64,000 nt of DNA from Fusibacter ferrireducens (GTDB taxonomy: Bacteria > Bacillota > Clostridia > Peptostreptococcales > Acidaminobacteraceae): NCBI RefSeq assembly GCF_015352425.1, contig NZ_JADKNH010000001.1, positions 180,691-244,690 on the forward strand. The letters run 5' to 3'. The notes beneath the pieces were generated by a model. It was not told where the DNA came from and searched no databases. It saw only the letters and a list, made by a program, of their open reading frames with translations. Shown here in pieces: positions 1-8,029 of this stretch (the first letter of the stretch is position 1; each line of letters starts with the position of its first letter). The translations under genes and the position numbers were made by a program.

Positions 1-1211
1 ATGAGATCTACACTGAGCAAGTATTGATCTTTGTCATAAAATATAATTTTTCCCACGGGCATTGAAGGGATGAATTTTGGACTCTTCTTCCAAAAGGGGT
101 CCAACATAATCGTGTATTCAATGTGCCCTGACTTTGGATAGGTCAAGGAAATGGTATCCGTTGGGAAAATACCGCAATCGGGAGGTAAATCAAAGTCTTT
201 TACATACATGGGAACAGTATCTTTACACAGTAAATAGAGTTGACATTGATTTTTTGCATAGTTGATTAAGGTCGAAGTAATATCATTCTTTCGATATTTT
301 GAAGAAGCCCCAAGTACAATGGCAACAATCTCTTTTTCTGAGGGAAAAGAATTGAATTGATGTGTGAGGTCATCGATAATTTTCGTATCAACACTACCAA
401 AATCTAGATGTGCAGTTGTAACTTGACAATACCCTGCAAAATTAGTGAATCCAGTCTTAAAGCCATCTACTTCGGGTATGGTTTCCAAGAGCGCATTTGT
501 ATTGTGCTTGACGATCTGCTTTGAATTAAGTGTCCAACTCTCAAGGTTGGTAATTTCAGTAAGTTCAGGATAGTGTGTCAACAGATATTGAGTGAGCTTG
601 AGCAATTCGATACTATTCATCATATTTTGGTCAGGGAGTGTATTTTTAGAAGCATCATATTGGGTCAACCCTGAAGCGTTTACAAATGAAACCGAATTTA
701 AGCCTAATGAAGCAGACTTTTGATTCATCAATTTGACAAATGCGGATTCTGAGCCTGCAACACGTTCTGCAAGTGCCACAGCAGCATCATTAGAAGAACA
801 AATAAGCATGCCGTGCAACAAATCATCTACACTCATTTGCTCTCCAACATGTAATTTTAAACCATTTCCATCCTGAGAAAGGGCATGTTCACTGATTGTA
901 ACCATCTCATTTAACGTCATATGACCTTGATTTATTTCATCCAGGACAATGCTTAAGGTCATTAACTTTGTCAAGCTCGCAATGCCAAGTGGTTTTGAAA
1001 CATTGTAAGAAAAAACATTGTAGTGACCATCAAGATCAGAAAGCATATACGCCTGAGAAAAGTGCGTGAGATCGTTTCCGTTTTGAAAGTCTGTTGGATT
1101 TATTATTTCAGTGCCATATACAGGCATGTTTGTTGTGAATATACAAACTGAAGTTGCAAGGGTGATGCAATGCTTTAATATTTTCTTGCCGAATAGATTT
1201 CTAAATGTCAT
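1..1211 (-). CDS. D-alanyl-D-alanine carboxypeptidase (S11 family), C-terminus cut by window edge
   Basis: Penicillin-binding-protein-5-type D,D-carboxypeptidase that trims the terminal D-Ala of peptidoglycan stem peptides outside the membrane. I translated it by hand: 403 codons are open from ATG 1211 to the left edge, with no stop, so the end lies outside the window. An N-terminal hydrophobic segment (about residues 12-30) looks like a signal peptide. All three active-site motifs are present in order: SLTK (SxxK nucleophile), CSSNDAA (SxN) and DGFKTGFT (KTG). The start is preceded by GGAG. The upstream lipoprotein gene ends 11 bases before this start, so the two are probably co-transcribed. 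The membrane anchor expected at the C-terminus cannot be seen. Confidence 0.9.
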   Translation of the reverse strand, partial: MTFRNLFGKKILKHCITLATSVCIFTTNMPVYGTEIINPTDFQNGNDLTHFSQAYMLSDLDGHYNVFSYNVSKPLGIASLTKLMTLSIVLDEINQGHMTLNEMVTISEHALSQDGNGLKLHVGEQMSVDDLLHGMLICSSNDAAVALAERVAGSESAFVKLMNQKSASLGLNSVSFVNASGLTQYDASKNTLPDQNMMNSIELLKLTQYLLTHYPELTEITNLESWTLNSKQIVKHNTNALLETIPEVDGFKTGFTNFAGYCQVTTAHLDFGSVDTKIIDDLTHQFNSFPSEKEIVAIVLGASSKYRKNDITSTLINYAKNQCQLYLLCKDTVPMYVKDFDLPPDCGIFPTDTISLTYPKSGHIEYTIMLDPFWKKSPKFIPSMPVGKIIFYDKDQYLLSVDL

Positions 1212-1222
1212 GAGTGCTCCTG

Positions 1223-2011
1223 TCAGTTGGTTGGGTGAGTGTCAAAATCAATGTTGATATAGTCCATTACTCGAGAAAATGGAATTTGAATTAGAGTATA
1301 ATTTGTGGCAAAATCATTTTCCATGAAGTAAAAGACAATTTCGTCATCTGTGAAATACATGCCCATCCAATCTTCAGGGGATTCAAATTCAAATCCCATT
1401 TGAAGCGCAGCTTCTGAAAAAATATGGTTAAATTCAGTTTTGGATTTAAGATCATCTTTGACCAAATTTTCATTTAAAATTAAGTTGCTTGAATGCATGT
1501 CAATCGTAATCGGGTTCCAAATTTCAATGGCGCCATTTTCCCAGGTGAGTAAACCCTTATAGAGTACACTTAGATATTTTTTGTCTTGACGTTTGATTTC
1601 ATAAGTCACAACAAGTGGATTTTCAACGCTTACGTCAGGCAAAAGCATTGACATGGCTGCATTTTTTAGAGATTGATTAATATAATCTTGCGTGAGTTCT
1701 CCAGCAAGACCTTTCATCACGGGATACTCAATTGTATAAATGCCTTCTTCAGTGGATGAACTGGTTGTAAGTTCATACTGATAATCATTGGCAAGTTCGG
1801 TTTTAGGTGGTGTTATTTCACTTTCTTCAGGCTGTGTTTCAACAGGAGGAGATGTCGTTTTGCTCTCTTCTTCCTGAGGTTTTTCTGGTTGTGATACTTC
1901 TACTTCAACAGGGGTTTGAATCGGTTTGGATTCATCCTTTTGGCAGCCTGTCGTGAAAATAAAAGTGGTAATCATGCCCACAGCGAGAATACTTCTTAAA
2001 TAATATTTCAT
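1223..2011 (-). CDS. Lipoprotein with possible DUF4163/DUF3298-like domain
   Basis: A 262-residue predicted lipoprotein. The N-terminus MKYYLRSILAVGM leads to a hydrophobic stretch and a lipobox ending TTGC, so it should be anchored on the outer face of the membrane. A Pro/Glu/Ser/Thr-rich linker follows (about residues 25-70), then a globular domain. The start at 2011 is preferred over an in-frame ATG at 2026 because GGAAGG sits just upstream of 2011. The pattern of the globular part (TIEYPVMKGL near its start, IQIPFSRVMDYI near the end) resembles the RsiV/PdaC-type DUF4163-DUF3298 region, but this is a weak family guess. It lies 11 bases upstream of the carboxypeptidase gene, suggesting an envelope role. 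Confidence 0.75.
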   Translation of the reverse strand: MKYYLRSILAVGMITTFIFTTGCQKDESKPIQTPVEVEVSQPEKPQEEESKTTSPPVETQPEESEITPPKTELANDYQYELTTSSSTEEGIYTIEYPVMKGLAGELTQDYINQSLKNAAMSMLLPDVSVENPLVVTYEIKRQDKKYLSVLYKGLLTWENGAIEIWNPITIDMHSSNLILNENLVKDDLKSKTEFNHIFSEAALQMGFEFESPEDWMGMYFTDDEIVFYFMENDFATNYTLIQIPFSRVMDYINIDFDTHPTN

Positions 2012-2113
2012 AGTATGTCCTTCCATTCAATTAAGCAAGTTTCTTATTACCAAACTGATTTTTGCTGCTGTTGCCTATTTTGTTGCTTTTGTCTATCTTG
2101 ATGCCAGTGTCTA

Positions 2114-2144
2114 TAAAAAAGGAATGTATCATAAGATACATCCC
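2114..2144 (-). terminator. Rho-independent terminator
   Basis: On the minus strand the sequence GGGATGTATC-TTAT-GATACATTCC forms a ten-pair stem with a four-base loop, containing one G-U pair, followed by a run of six T. It lies about 40 bases past the stop of the small membrane protein ending at 2188, and so closes that transcript. Confidence 0.85.
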
Positions 2145-2187
2145 ACTAATAATTTTATCATATATAAAGTGTCAATAGGGTTACAAT

Positions 2188-2514
2188 TTAACTAAATCTT
2201 TTCTTGTAATATTTTTTACCCAAATTGCTCAAAATAAGTTGAATAAAATAGATACATAAGCCATATGAAATAAGCATCGTTGAGAAATTAGGCACAACAC
2301 TGTTATAGGTAAGTGCAAAGATGAACATTGTCCCAGAAGCTAAATAGATAAGACTTAAAAATTTCAGAAAAGCATTTGCATCATATATGATGAAGTCATG
2401 TCTATATTTTTCCAAGAATTGATCTTTATCTGGGAGGTATAAGTGCAATCGGATTTCCACGCCTTTAAATATCATAACAACACCAAGTAAATACAAGGAT
2501 AACATAAGCTTCAC
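2188..2514 (-). CDS. Small membrane protein of unknown function
   Basis: A 108-residue protein I do not recognise. It has an N-terminal hydrophobic segment (MLSLYLLGVVMIF) and two more around residues 48-66 and 75-95, with a Lys/Tyr/Arg-rich C-terminus (KKYYKKRF) that would face the cytoplasm. A good ribosome binding site (AAGGGGTG) precedes ATG 2514, and a clear terminator lies downstream, so it is probably a real monocistronic gene. Neighbours on both sides are lipoproteins; nothing else indicates function. Confidence 0.7.
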   Translation of the reverse strand: MKLMLSLYLLGVVMIFKGVEIRLHLYLPDKDQFLEKYRHDFIIYDANAFLKFLSLIYLASGTMFIFALTYNSVVPNFSTMLISYGLCIYFIQLILSNLGKKYYKKRFS

Positions 2515-2664
2515 CCCTTTCTAAAGCATCTATTTTAAATATACCCATTATTCTGATAAATTAGCACTTTTGTTGTAAAAAAACAGATTTGAATAAAATG
2601 ATGTCACGTAAAAGGGCCTTTGGCCTAGAGCACTTTTTAAGAAAATTTTTACAGGTCAAATCTT

Positions 2665-2698
2665 AAAAGCCCATTTGATAAAAATCAAATGGGCTTTT
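2665..2698 (-). terminator. Long-stem terminator downstream of the DUF4097 lipoprotein gene
   Basis: AAAAGCCCATTTGAT and its exact complement flank a four-base loop, giving a 15-pair stem that ends in T-rich sequence on either strand. It lies 16 bases past the stop at 2714 and probably ends that minus-strand transcript. It could work in both directions. Confidence 0.85.
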
Positions 2699-2713
2699 GT
2701 ATTTTATGCTGTA

Positions 2714-3745
2714 TTAATGGTAGATTTCAATATCTCCAATGTCCGAGTACGCTTCAATAGTCATGTCGAACTGATCAGAATTGGCATTATTTATGAAAAA
2801 GCAATCTTCCTGTGCAGTATAATTGACATTTTGGAATTTAATTTTCGAAATGAAATCTTCTTTTTCGGCAATTAATTTAACCTTTAAGTTTTCATCAAGT
2901 TTTAATTTGAGACCACCTGTGGAGGTAGTACACCTTAGTTTTGTATTTTCCGCATAGTCGCCTTTTAAATCCAGTTTAACTTGGCCAATATCGGAATTTG
3001 CATCAAGTGTAAACGCATTATCATAATTGCCATTCATAGAAAGCGTCACTTTGCCAGTGTTACCGTTTACCTCAACCTCTTGAAGTGTAGGGTATGCCCC
3101 TGATGTCTTTAAGAGCAAATCACCAACATCAGAGCTCAGTGAGATGGCATCGAGTTTGGCAGCATCATTTTGGAGCTCTAAATTGACTTTGCCAACATCA
3201 CTTGAAAGATCTACATATTTAAGTTCATCTTGTTCAGAAGCAAGTATGATATTTATATCGCCTACATCTGAACTGACGTCCAATTTTTCAAAATGGAGTG
3301 TATCCGAATTGAGTTCAAATTTGCCGACATCTACATTGGAATGGATGTTATAGAGAAAACTTTCAGGTAGTTCAATCACGATCTTACTATTAAGCGTGTT
3401 AAAGTGCGTTTGATGTTTTGGAGAATCGAACGATAAGTGAAGCGTATCCCCATCAGGTGTACTTGTTGGAATGACGAATAGTTTCGTTTTGTTTGCATGT
3501 TGAGTCAAAGTAAAGGTTTGGTTGTTTACTTTTTTTATGGTAACATCACTGACATCAATATTTAAATTAAGGTCTATTTTTTTATAATCAGAAAAATCAT
3601 CTGTGTAGATATATTCTTCCTTATCGATGGTTTCGTTTACAGATACTTCGCGCTGTGATTCATTTGTGTTCATGGTCCAATAAGTACATCCACTGAGTAT
3701 GTATGCAAAAAGACCAATGAGTAAAATTGATGAGATACGTTTCAT
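2714..3745 (-). CDS. Lipoprotein with DUF4097-type beta-repeat domain
   Basis: A 343-residue predicted lipoprotein: signal peptide MKRISSILLIGLFAYI followed by lipobox LSGC. After a short linker the protein is a series of beta-strand repeats about 20-25 residues long, with recurring SSDVGDI, SSDVGKV, SSDVGDL, NTGKV, SDIGQV and STGGL and a final SDIGDIEIY. This is the usual pattern of the DUF4097 (LiaX/adhesin-like) beta-solenoid fold. The start at 3745 follows GGAGG; an upstream ATG at 3760 overlaps that site and is rejected. The family is often linked with envelope-stress sensing, but no regulator gene is adjacent, so the role is open. Confidence 0.8.
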   Translation of the reverse strand: MKRISSILLIGLFAYILSGCTYWTMNTNESQREVSVNETIDKEEYIYTDDFSDYKKIDLNLNIDVSDVTIKKVNNQTFTLTQHANKTKLFVIPTSTPDGDTLHLSFDSPKHQTHFNTLNSKIVIELPESFLYNIHSNVDVGKFELNSDTLHFEKLDVSSDVGDINIILASEQDELKYVDLSSDVGKVNLELQNDAAKLDAISLSSDVGDLLLKTSGAYPTLQEVEVNGNTGKVTLSMNGNYDNAFTLDANSDIGQVKLDLKGDYAENTKLRCTTSTGGLKLKLDENLKVKLIAEKEDFISKIKFQNVNYTAQEDCFFINNANSDQFDMTIEAYSDIGDIEIYH

Positions 3746-3831
3746 TGATAATGCCTCCATTTGATTTATTATGATTTGAGTATAATGATATAGAGTTAAT
3801 ATTGCGTTAGAAAGCCATTAAAATCATAATA

Positions 3832-4284
3832 TTATCTGATTTTTTCCAACCATTTATCCATAGAGGGCCTAATAAATCTCATAAGTGATGTGGCAAGTAA
3901 AACGCCGCAAGCAATTGAAATGGCAACAAAAAGTGATTGAGCACCCGTTGTCATGGCTTGATCGAAATCTTTCTGAACGATGTAGAGCATGGTGTAATAT
4001 ATCCCATAACCCGGTACAAAAGGGATGATGCCTGGAATTGTAAACATCGTGGAAGGATGTCTTGTGATTGCAGCTAGAATTTCACCGATTAATCCAACAG
4101 CAACTGAGCCTACCACGGCAGGTAGTATGAAATTGGAGGTTTGCCCCTGTAAAGTGACGTAAACCATCCAGCCAATCATGCCGGTGACACCTGCATAGGG
4201 AATGAGTTTTCTCGGTAAATTGAATATGATTGAGAACCCAATAACACTAAATAGAGCATAAATCCCTTGAGTGATGATATACAT
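3832..4284 (-). CDS. Threonine/serine exporter, small subunit (ThrE_2/YjjB type)
   Basis: A 150-residue protein with four hydrophobic segments, matching the C-terminal half of ThrE-type amino-acid exporters (DUF3815). The conserved segment TIPGIIPFVPGYGIYYTML is a hallmark of this half. It follows the gene for the large half (4380-5162) with a gap of about 95 bases on the same strand, so the two should form one exporter complex for threonine and serine. AGAAAGGA precedes ATG 4284. Confidence 0.88.
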   Translation of the reverse strand: MYIITQGIYALFSVIGFSIIFNLPRKLIPYAGVTGMIGWMVYVTLQGQTSNFILPAVVGSVAVGLIGEILAAITRHPSTMFTIPGIIPFVPGYGIYYTMLYIVQKDFDQAMTTGAQSLFVAISIACGVLLATSLMRFIRPSMDKWLEKIR

Positions 4285-4379
4285 AAAAAGTCCTTTCTAT
4301 GAATGCAATATACAGTTTTCAGTTAAGAGATGCACTTTTATACTAAGTTACTTATAGATGCGCATTGTTTGTGGATATA

Positions 4380-5162
4380 CTATATAAAATTAATGCCAAG
4401 TTGAAGCATGATGCCCACACCAAATGCAAGCGCTATGGCAATGAATAGAGCTTCCGTGATTTTAGCGCTGCCAGCTAAAAGTTCCCCAGAGATCAAGTCT
4501 CTAATGCCATTGTTCAATGATACACCGGGGACAAGCGTCATAAGTGGCCCTATAATGACCATATTAAGTGAAGCGTAAATGCCAAAGCACCCTATGAGCG
4601 ATACGCTTATAATGCCAAAAAGAGAAGCTAAAAAGCCGCCAATGATATTTTTGACAAAGAAATTGAGGCGTTTATCTGAAAGGGAATCGAAACAAAGTAC
4701 TGTAAAGGAACTCACAATATAAGCCAATAAGAATTCAACGAATGAACCTTTAAAGAGAAATATAAAAAAGCCACCTGCCATGCCACTAAAGAAAAAACGT
4801 GTCCATTTAGAAAAAGCAGGAGGATGATTTACAAGCAAATCAATGGCGTCACTTGCTGCTTCTATAGGCATGTCTGTACTTGTGAATTGCCTAGAGAGCG
4901 CGTTTATTCGATCGATCACTTCAAGATCTATGCCTTCGCCGTGAACGCGCTCAAGGATCGTTGTCGGATGATTATCTATATTGGCAGAAACGATGATTCC
5001 TGTTGGAATTACAAAAACATGAACATCCTCAAGCCCACGCGATGCCATCATTCTCTGAACGGTATCTTCAACACGATAAGTCTCAGCGCCATTTGTAAGC
5101 ATAATATTGCCTGCCTTTAAAGCAATATCAACGATGCGTTTTTGTTCGGTTTGTATTTTCAT
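4380..5162 (-). CDS. Threonine/serine exporter, large subunit (ThrE/YjjP type)
   Basis: A 260-residue protein of the DUF1212 family. The soluble N-terminal third contains the conserved NGAETYRVEDTVQRM and FVIPTGIIVS motifs; the remainder is about five hydrophobic segments, with PGVSLNNGIRDLISGELLAG in the last part, typical of the family. Together with the DUF3815 protein encoded directly downstream it makes a split version of the single-chain ThrE carrier. The start is preceded by AGGTCC only, so the start codon is less certain than the family call. Confidence 0.88.
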   Translation of the reverse strand: MKIQTEQKRIVDIALKAGNIMLTNGAETYRVEDTVQRMMASRGLEDVHVFVIPTGIIVSANIDNHPTTILERVHGEGIDLEVIDRINALSRQFTSTDMPIEAASDAIDLLVNHPPAFSKWTRFFFSGMAGGFFIFLFKGSFVEFLLAYIVSSFTVLCFDSLSDKRLNFFVKNIIGGFLASLFGIISVSLIGCFGIYASLNMVIIGPLMTLVPGVSLNNGIRDLISGELLAGSAKITEALFIAIALAFGVGIMLQLGINFI

Positions 5163-5311
5163 ATAGAGGTCCTTTTCTCATTTTAATCTGCTTCTAATAT
5201 AAGACTAACTTGTTTTGAATCTTAGGGTGTTATGATACGCTTATAGTAGATGTAAAACAGTAATATACAATCTAAAATATTATAACATGAATAAGGAGAG
5301 GAGAGCGTTAA

Positions 5312-5512
5312 ATGTTAAGTCTTATTTTAAGTATATTTGTTATTATTATGTTAATGAAAGTGTTGTTTCATATAGGTTTCGGGATTACAAAATTATTCTT
5401 CAGTTTGATCGGGATGGCTTTGTTTCTATTCTTTATTCCTGTAGCATTATTCTTCGTAGTGCCTATTTTTGCTGTTATGGCCATTATGTTTTTACTAAAG
5501 CTCGTATTTTAA
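5312..5512 (+). CDS. Very hydrophobic 66-residue membrane protein
   Basis: A short protein with no charged residues outside two lysines and one histidine-containing turn. Two transmembrane segments cover residues 3-20 and 30-64. GGAGAGGAGAG lies upstream of ATG 5312, and a strong terminator follows at 5561. It stands alone, divergent from the thrE pair. I do not recognise a family; it could be a small envelope-stress or regulatory membrane peptide, but nothing shows it. A longer overlapping frame from 5287 is rejected because its product is not protein-like. Confidence 0.55.
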   Translation: MLSLILSIFVIIMLMKVLFHIGFGITKLFFSLIGMALFLFFIPVALFFVVPIFAVMAIMFLLKLVF

Positions 5513-5560
5513 AAAATAAAACTTCTAAAAATCTTTAAAATTTGATAAAATGGTCACATG

Positions 5561-5591
5561 AAAGCACTTATAAAAGTGCTTTATTTTTTTT
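5561..5591 (+). terminator. Rho-independent terminator
   Basis: AAAGCACTT-ATAA-AAGTGCTTT forms a nine-pair stem with a four-base loop, followed by A and eight T. It ends the transcript of the small membrane protein and lies just before the pseudouridine synthase gene. Confidence 0.92.
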
Positions 5592-5606
5592 GAAAGAAGG
5601 TAGCAG

Positions 5607-6521
5607 TTGGTTAATGAAAAAATACAGATTGTTTGTGAATCTGAAAATATTAGGATAGATGCCTATCTGTCAGAAGCACTGAATGATCTCTCAAGAAATT
5701 ATATACAAAAGTTAATAACAGGTGGCCATGTGACGTTAAATGGCGAGGTGTTGAACAGCAAGAAAATTAAGGTATCCATGGATGATTTTATAGAGATTCA
5801 TATCCCTGAACCAGAGCTTTTGAGTATAAAGGCTGAATCGATTCCTCTGGAGATTGTCTACGAGGATGATGATCTCATGATTATCAACAAGCCACAAGGG
5901 ATGGTGGTACATCCAGCACCAGGTAATTATACGGGAACGCTTGTGAATGCTTTGATGGCATTTACTGAGAAACTTTCATCAATTAATGGGGTTATAAGAC
6001 CGGGGATCGTGCATCGAATTGATAAAGATACTTCTGGACTTCTAATGGTTGCTAAAAACAATAAGGCACATGAGTGTCTGGCAGCTCAACTTAAAGATAA
6101 ATCCACAGTGAGGGTGTATTATGCAATCGTGAATGGCGTCGTCAAAAGTGATTCGGGGACAATAGACAAGCCGCTTGGCAGGCATCCTAAAGATCGTAAA
6201 AAGATTGCCATTGTCCCAGATGGAAGAGAGGCTGTCACACATTATGAAGTGCTTGAACGCTTTAAGTATCATACGCTTGTAAAATTAAAACTCGAAACGG
6301 GTAGGACACATCAGATAAGGGTGCATATGGCTTCAATTGGCTATCCGCTTCTTGGAGACCCCGTTTATGGCGTTAAATCTGAACGCGTAAAATACGAAGG
6401 TCAGGCCCTTCACGCAAAAATAATAGGATTTGAACATCCAACAACACATGAAATGATGATTTTTGAATCAGATTTACCAGAATATTTTACAAAATTACTG
6501 AATAAGTGTAGAAGTTTATAG
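5607..6521 (+). CDS. 23S rRNA pseudouridine synthase, RluA/RluD family
   Basis: A 304-residue enzyme that isomerises uridine to pseudouridine in RNA, most likely 23S rRNA. An S4 RNA-binding domain covers about residues 12-70, followed by the catalytic domain with the family motif HRIDKDTSG (catalytic Asp139) and the later GRTHQIRVHM segment. The start is TTG 5607, chosen because AGAAGG is correctly spaced and the S4 domain begins right after it. The next gene is pyrR, 9 bases downstream, the same pairing as ylyB-pyrR of B. subtilis. RluD versus RluC/RluA specificity cannot be settled here. Confidence 0.92.
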   Translation: MVNEKIQIVCESENIRIDAYLSEALNDLSRNYIQKLITGGHVTLNGEVLNSKKIKVSMDDFIEIHIPEPELLSIKAESIPLEIVYEDDDLMIINKPQGMVVHPAPGNYTGTLVNALMAFTEKLSSINGVIRPGIVHRIDKDTSGLLMVAKNNKAHECLAAQLKDKSTVRVYYAIVNGVVKSDSGTIDKPLGRHPKDRKKIAIVPDGREAVTHYEVLERFKYHTLVKLKLETGRTHQIRVHMASIGYPLLGDPVYGVKSERVKYEGQALHAKIIGFEHPTTHEMMIFESDLPEYFTKLLNKCRSL

Positions 6522-7067
<546 letters not shown>

Positions 7068-7108
7068 AAAATGTAAAATACATTTGTTTTTGTAGGAGGA
7101 ATGTTATC

Positions 7109-8029
7109 ATGTCGAGTTCAAGTTTGAACTTCATAGAAGTTCAAGATCTGATTAAGTATTTTGGAGACTTCAAAGTATTGAAAGGCATCAATTTACATGT
7201 CAAACAGGGTTCGATTTATGGCCTAATTGGCCCCAATGGGGCAGGAAAGACCACGTTGATCAAACATATAGTGGGTTCTTATTATCAAGATGGTGGAGAG
7301 GTTTTAATAGATGGAGAACCTGTATACGACAATAGTCGAATACTAAAGCGTATGGCTTATATTCCAGATGATCTCTACTTCAATACAACAGACACGGTGA
7401 AAAAAATTTCAAAATTTTACAAAAAAATATACCCTTTTTTTAATGAGAAGAGATTTGAAACTTTAAAGACGGTGTTTGAAATCGATGAAAATCACTTGAT
7501 TCGAAAAATGTCAAAAGGCATGAAGAAACAAGCGGCTTTTTGGCTTGCAATTTCGAGCATGCCAGATATCCTGATTTTGGATGAGCCTGTGGACGGACTT
7601 GATCCCGTCACAAGAAGGCGCGTTTGGTCTTTGATCTTACAAGATGTTGAAGAACGTGGAACCACTGTATTGATTTCTTCTCATAATCTCAGAGAGCTTG
7701 AGGATGTATGTGATTATGTGGGGATTTTGCATAATGGCAGTTTGCTCATGGAAAAGGATTTAGACGAATTAAAAACAGATATTCATAAGATACAGACTTC
7801 ATTTGAATTTGAACCAGATTCGACAAAATTGAACGCAGGTAAGATATTATATGAAAATATATTGGGCTCCGTACATAATTACATCATAAAAGGGGATAAA
7901 GATCATATTCTCAAATGGCTCAATCTCTATAGTCCGCGGTTTATTGACATGCTCCCTCTGTCACTGGAGGAAGTCTTTATCTACGAAATAGGGGGGGAAG
8001 GCTATGAAATTAAAGAAATCATTTTATAA
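7109..8029 (+). CDS. ABC transporter ATP-binding protein (YtrB-like)
   Basis: A 306-residue ATPase subunit. Walker A is GPNGAGKTT (residues 41-49); the signature is degenerate, MSKGMKKQ in place of LSGGQ, as in the YtrB/YxlF group; Walker B is ILILDEPVDGLD; the switch His is in ISSHNL. TAGGAGGA precedes the ATG. It overlaps the permease gene by 26 bases, so the two products form one export system. YtrB-type operons usually begin with a GntR repressor gene; none is present here. The substrate is unknown; antibiotic or envelope-stress response is typical of the group. Confidence 0.9.
   Translation: MSSSSLNFIEVQDLIKYFGDFKVLKGINLHVKQGSIYGLIGPNGAGKTTLIKHIVGSYYQDGGEVLIDGEPVYDNSRILKRMAYIPDDLYFNTTDTVKKISKFYKKIYPFFNEKRFETLKTVFEIDENHLIRKMSKGMKKQAAFWLAISSMPDILILDEPVDGLDPVTRRRVWSLILQDVEERGTTVLISSHNLRELEDVCDYVGILHNGSLLMEKDLDELKTDIHKIQTSFEFEPDSTKLNAGKILYENILGSVHNYIIKGDKDHILKWLNLYSPRFIDMLPLSLEEVFIYEIGGEGYEIKEIIL

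Noticed and set aside
5287-5538. 83-residue reading frame overlapping the small membrane protein
   Set aside because: It starts before the ribosome binding site used by the 5312 frame and its product is not protein-like; the 5312 frame encodes clear membrane segments.
5540-5555. TGATAAAAT as promoter for the pseudouridine synthase gene
   Set aside because: A start there would run straight into the strong terminator at 5561-5591, and no -35 box is present.
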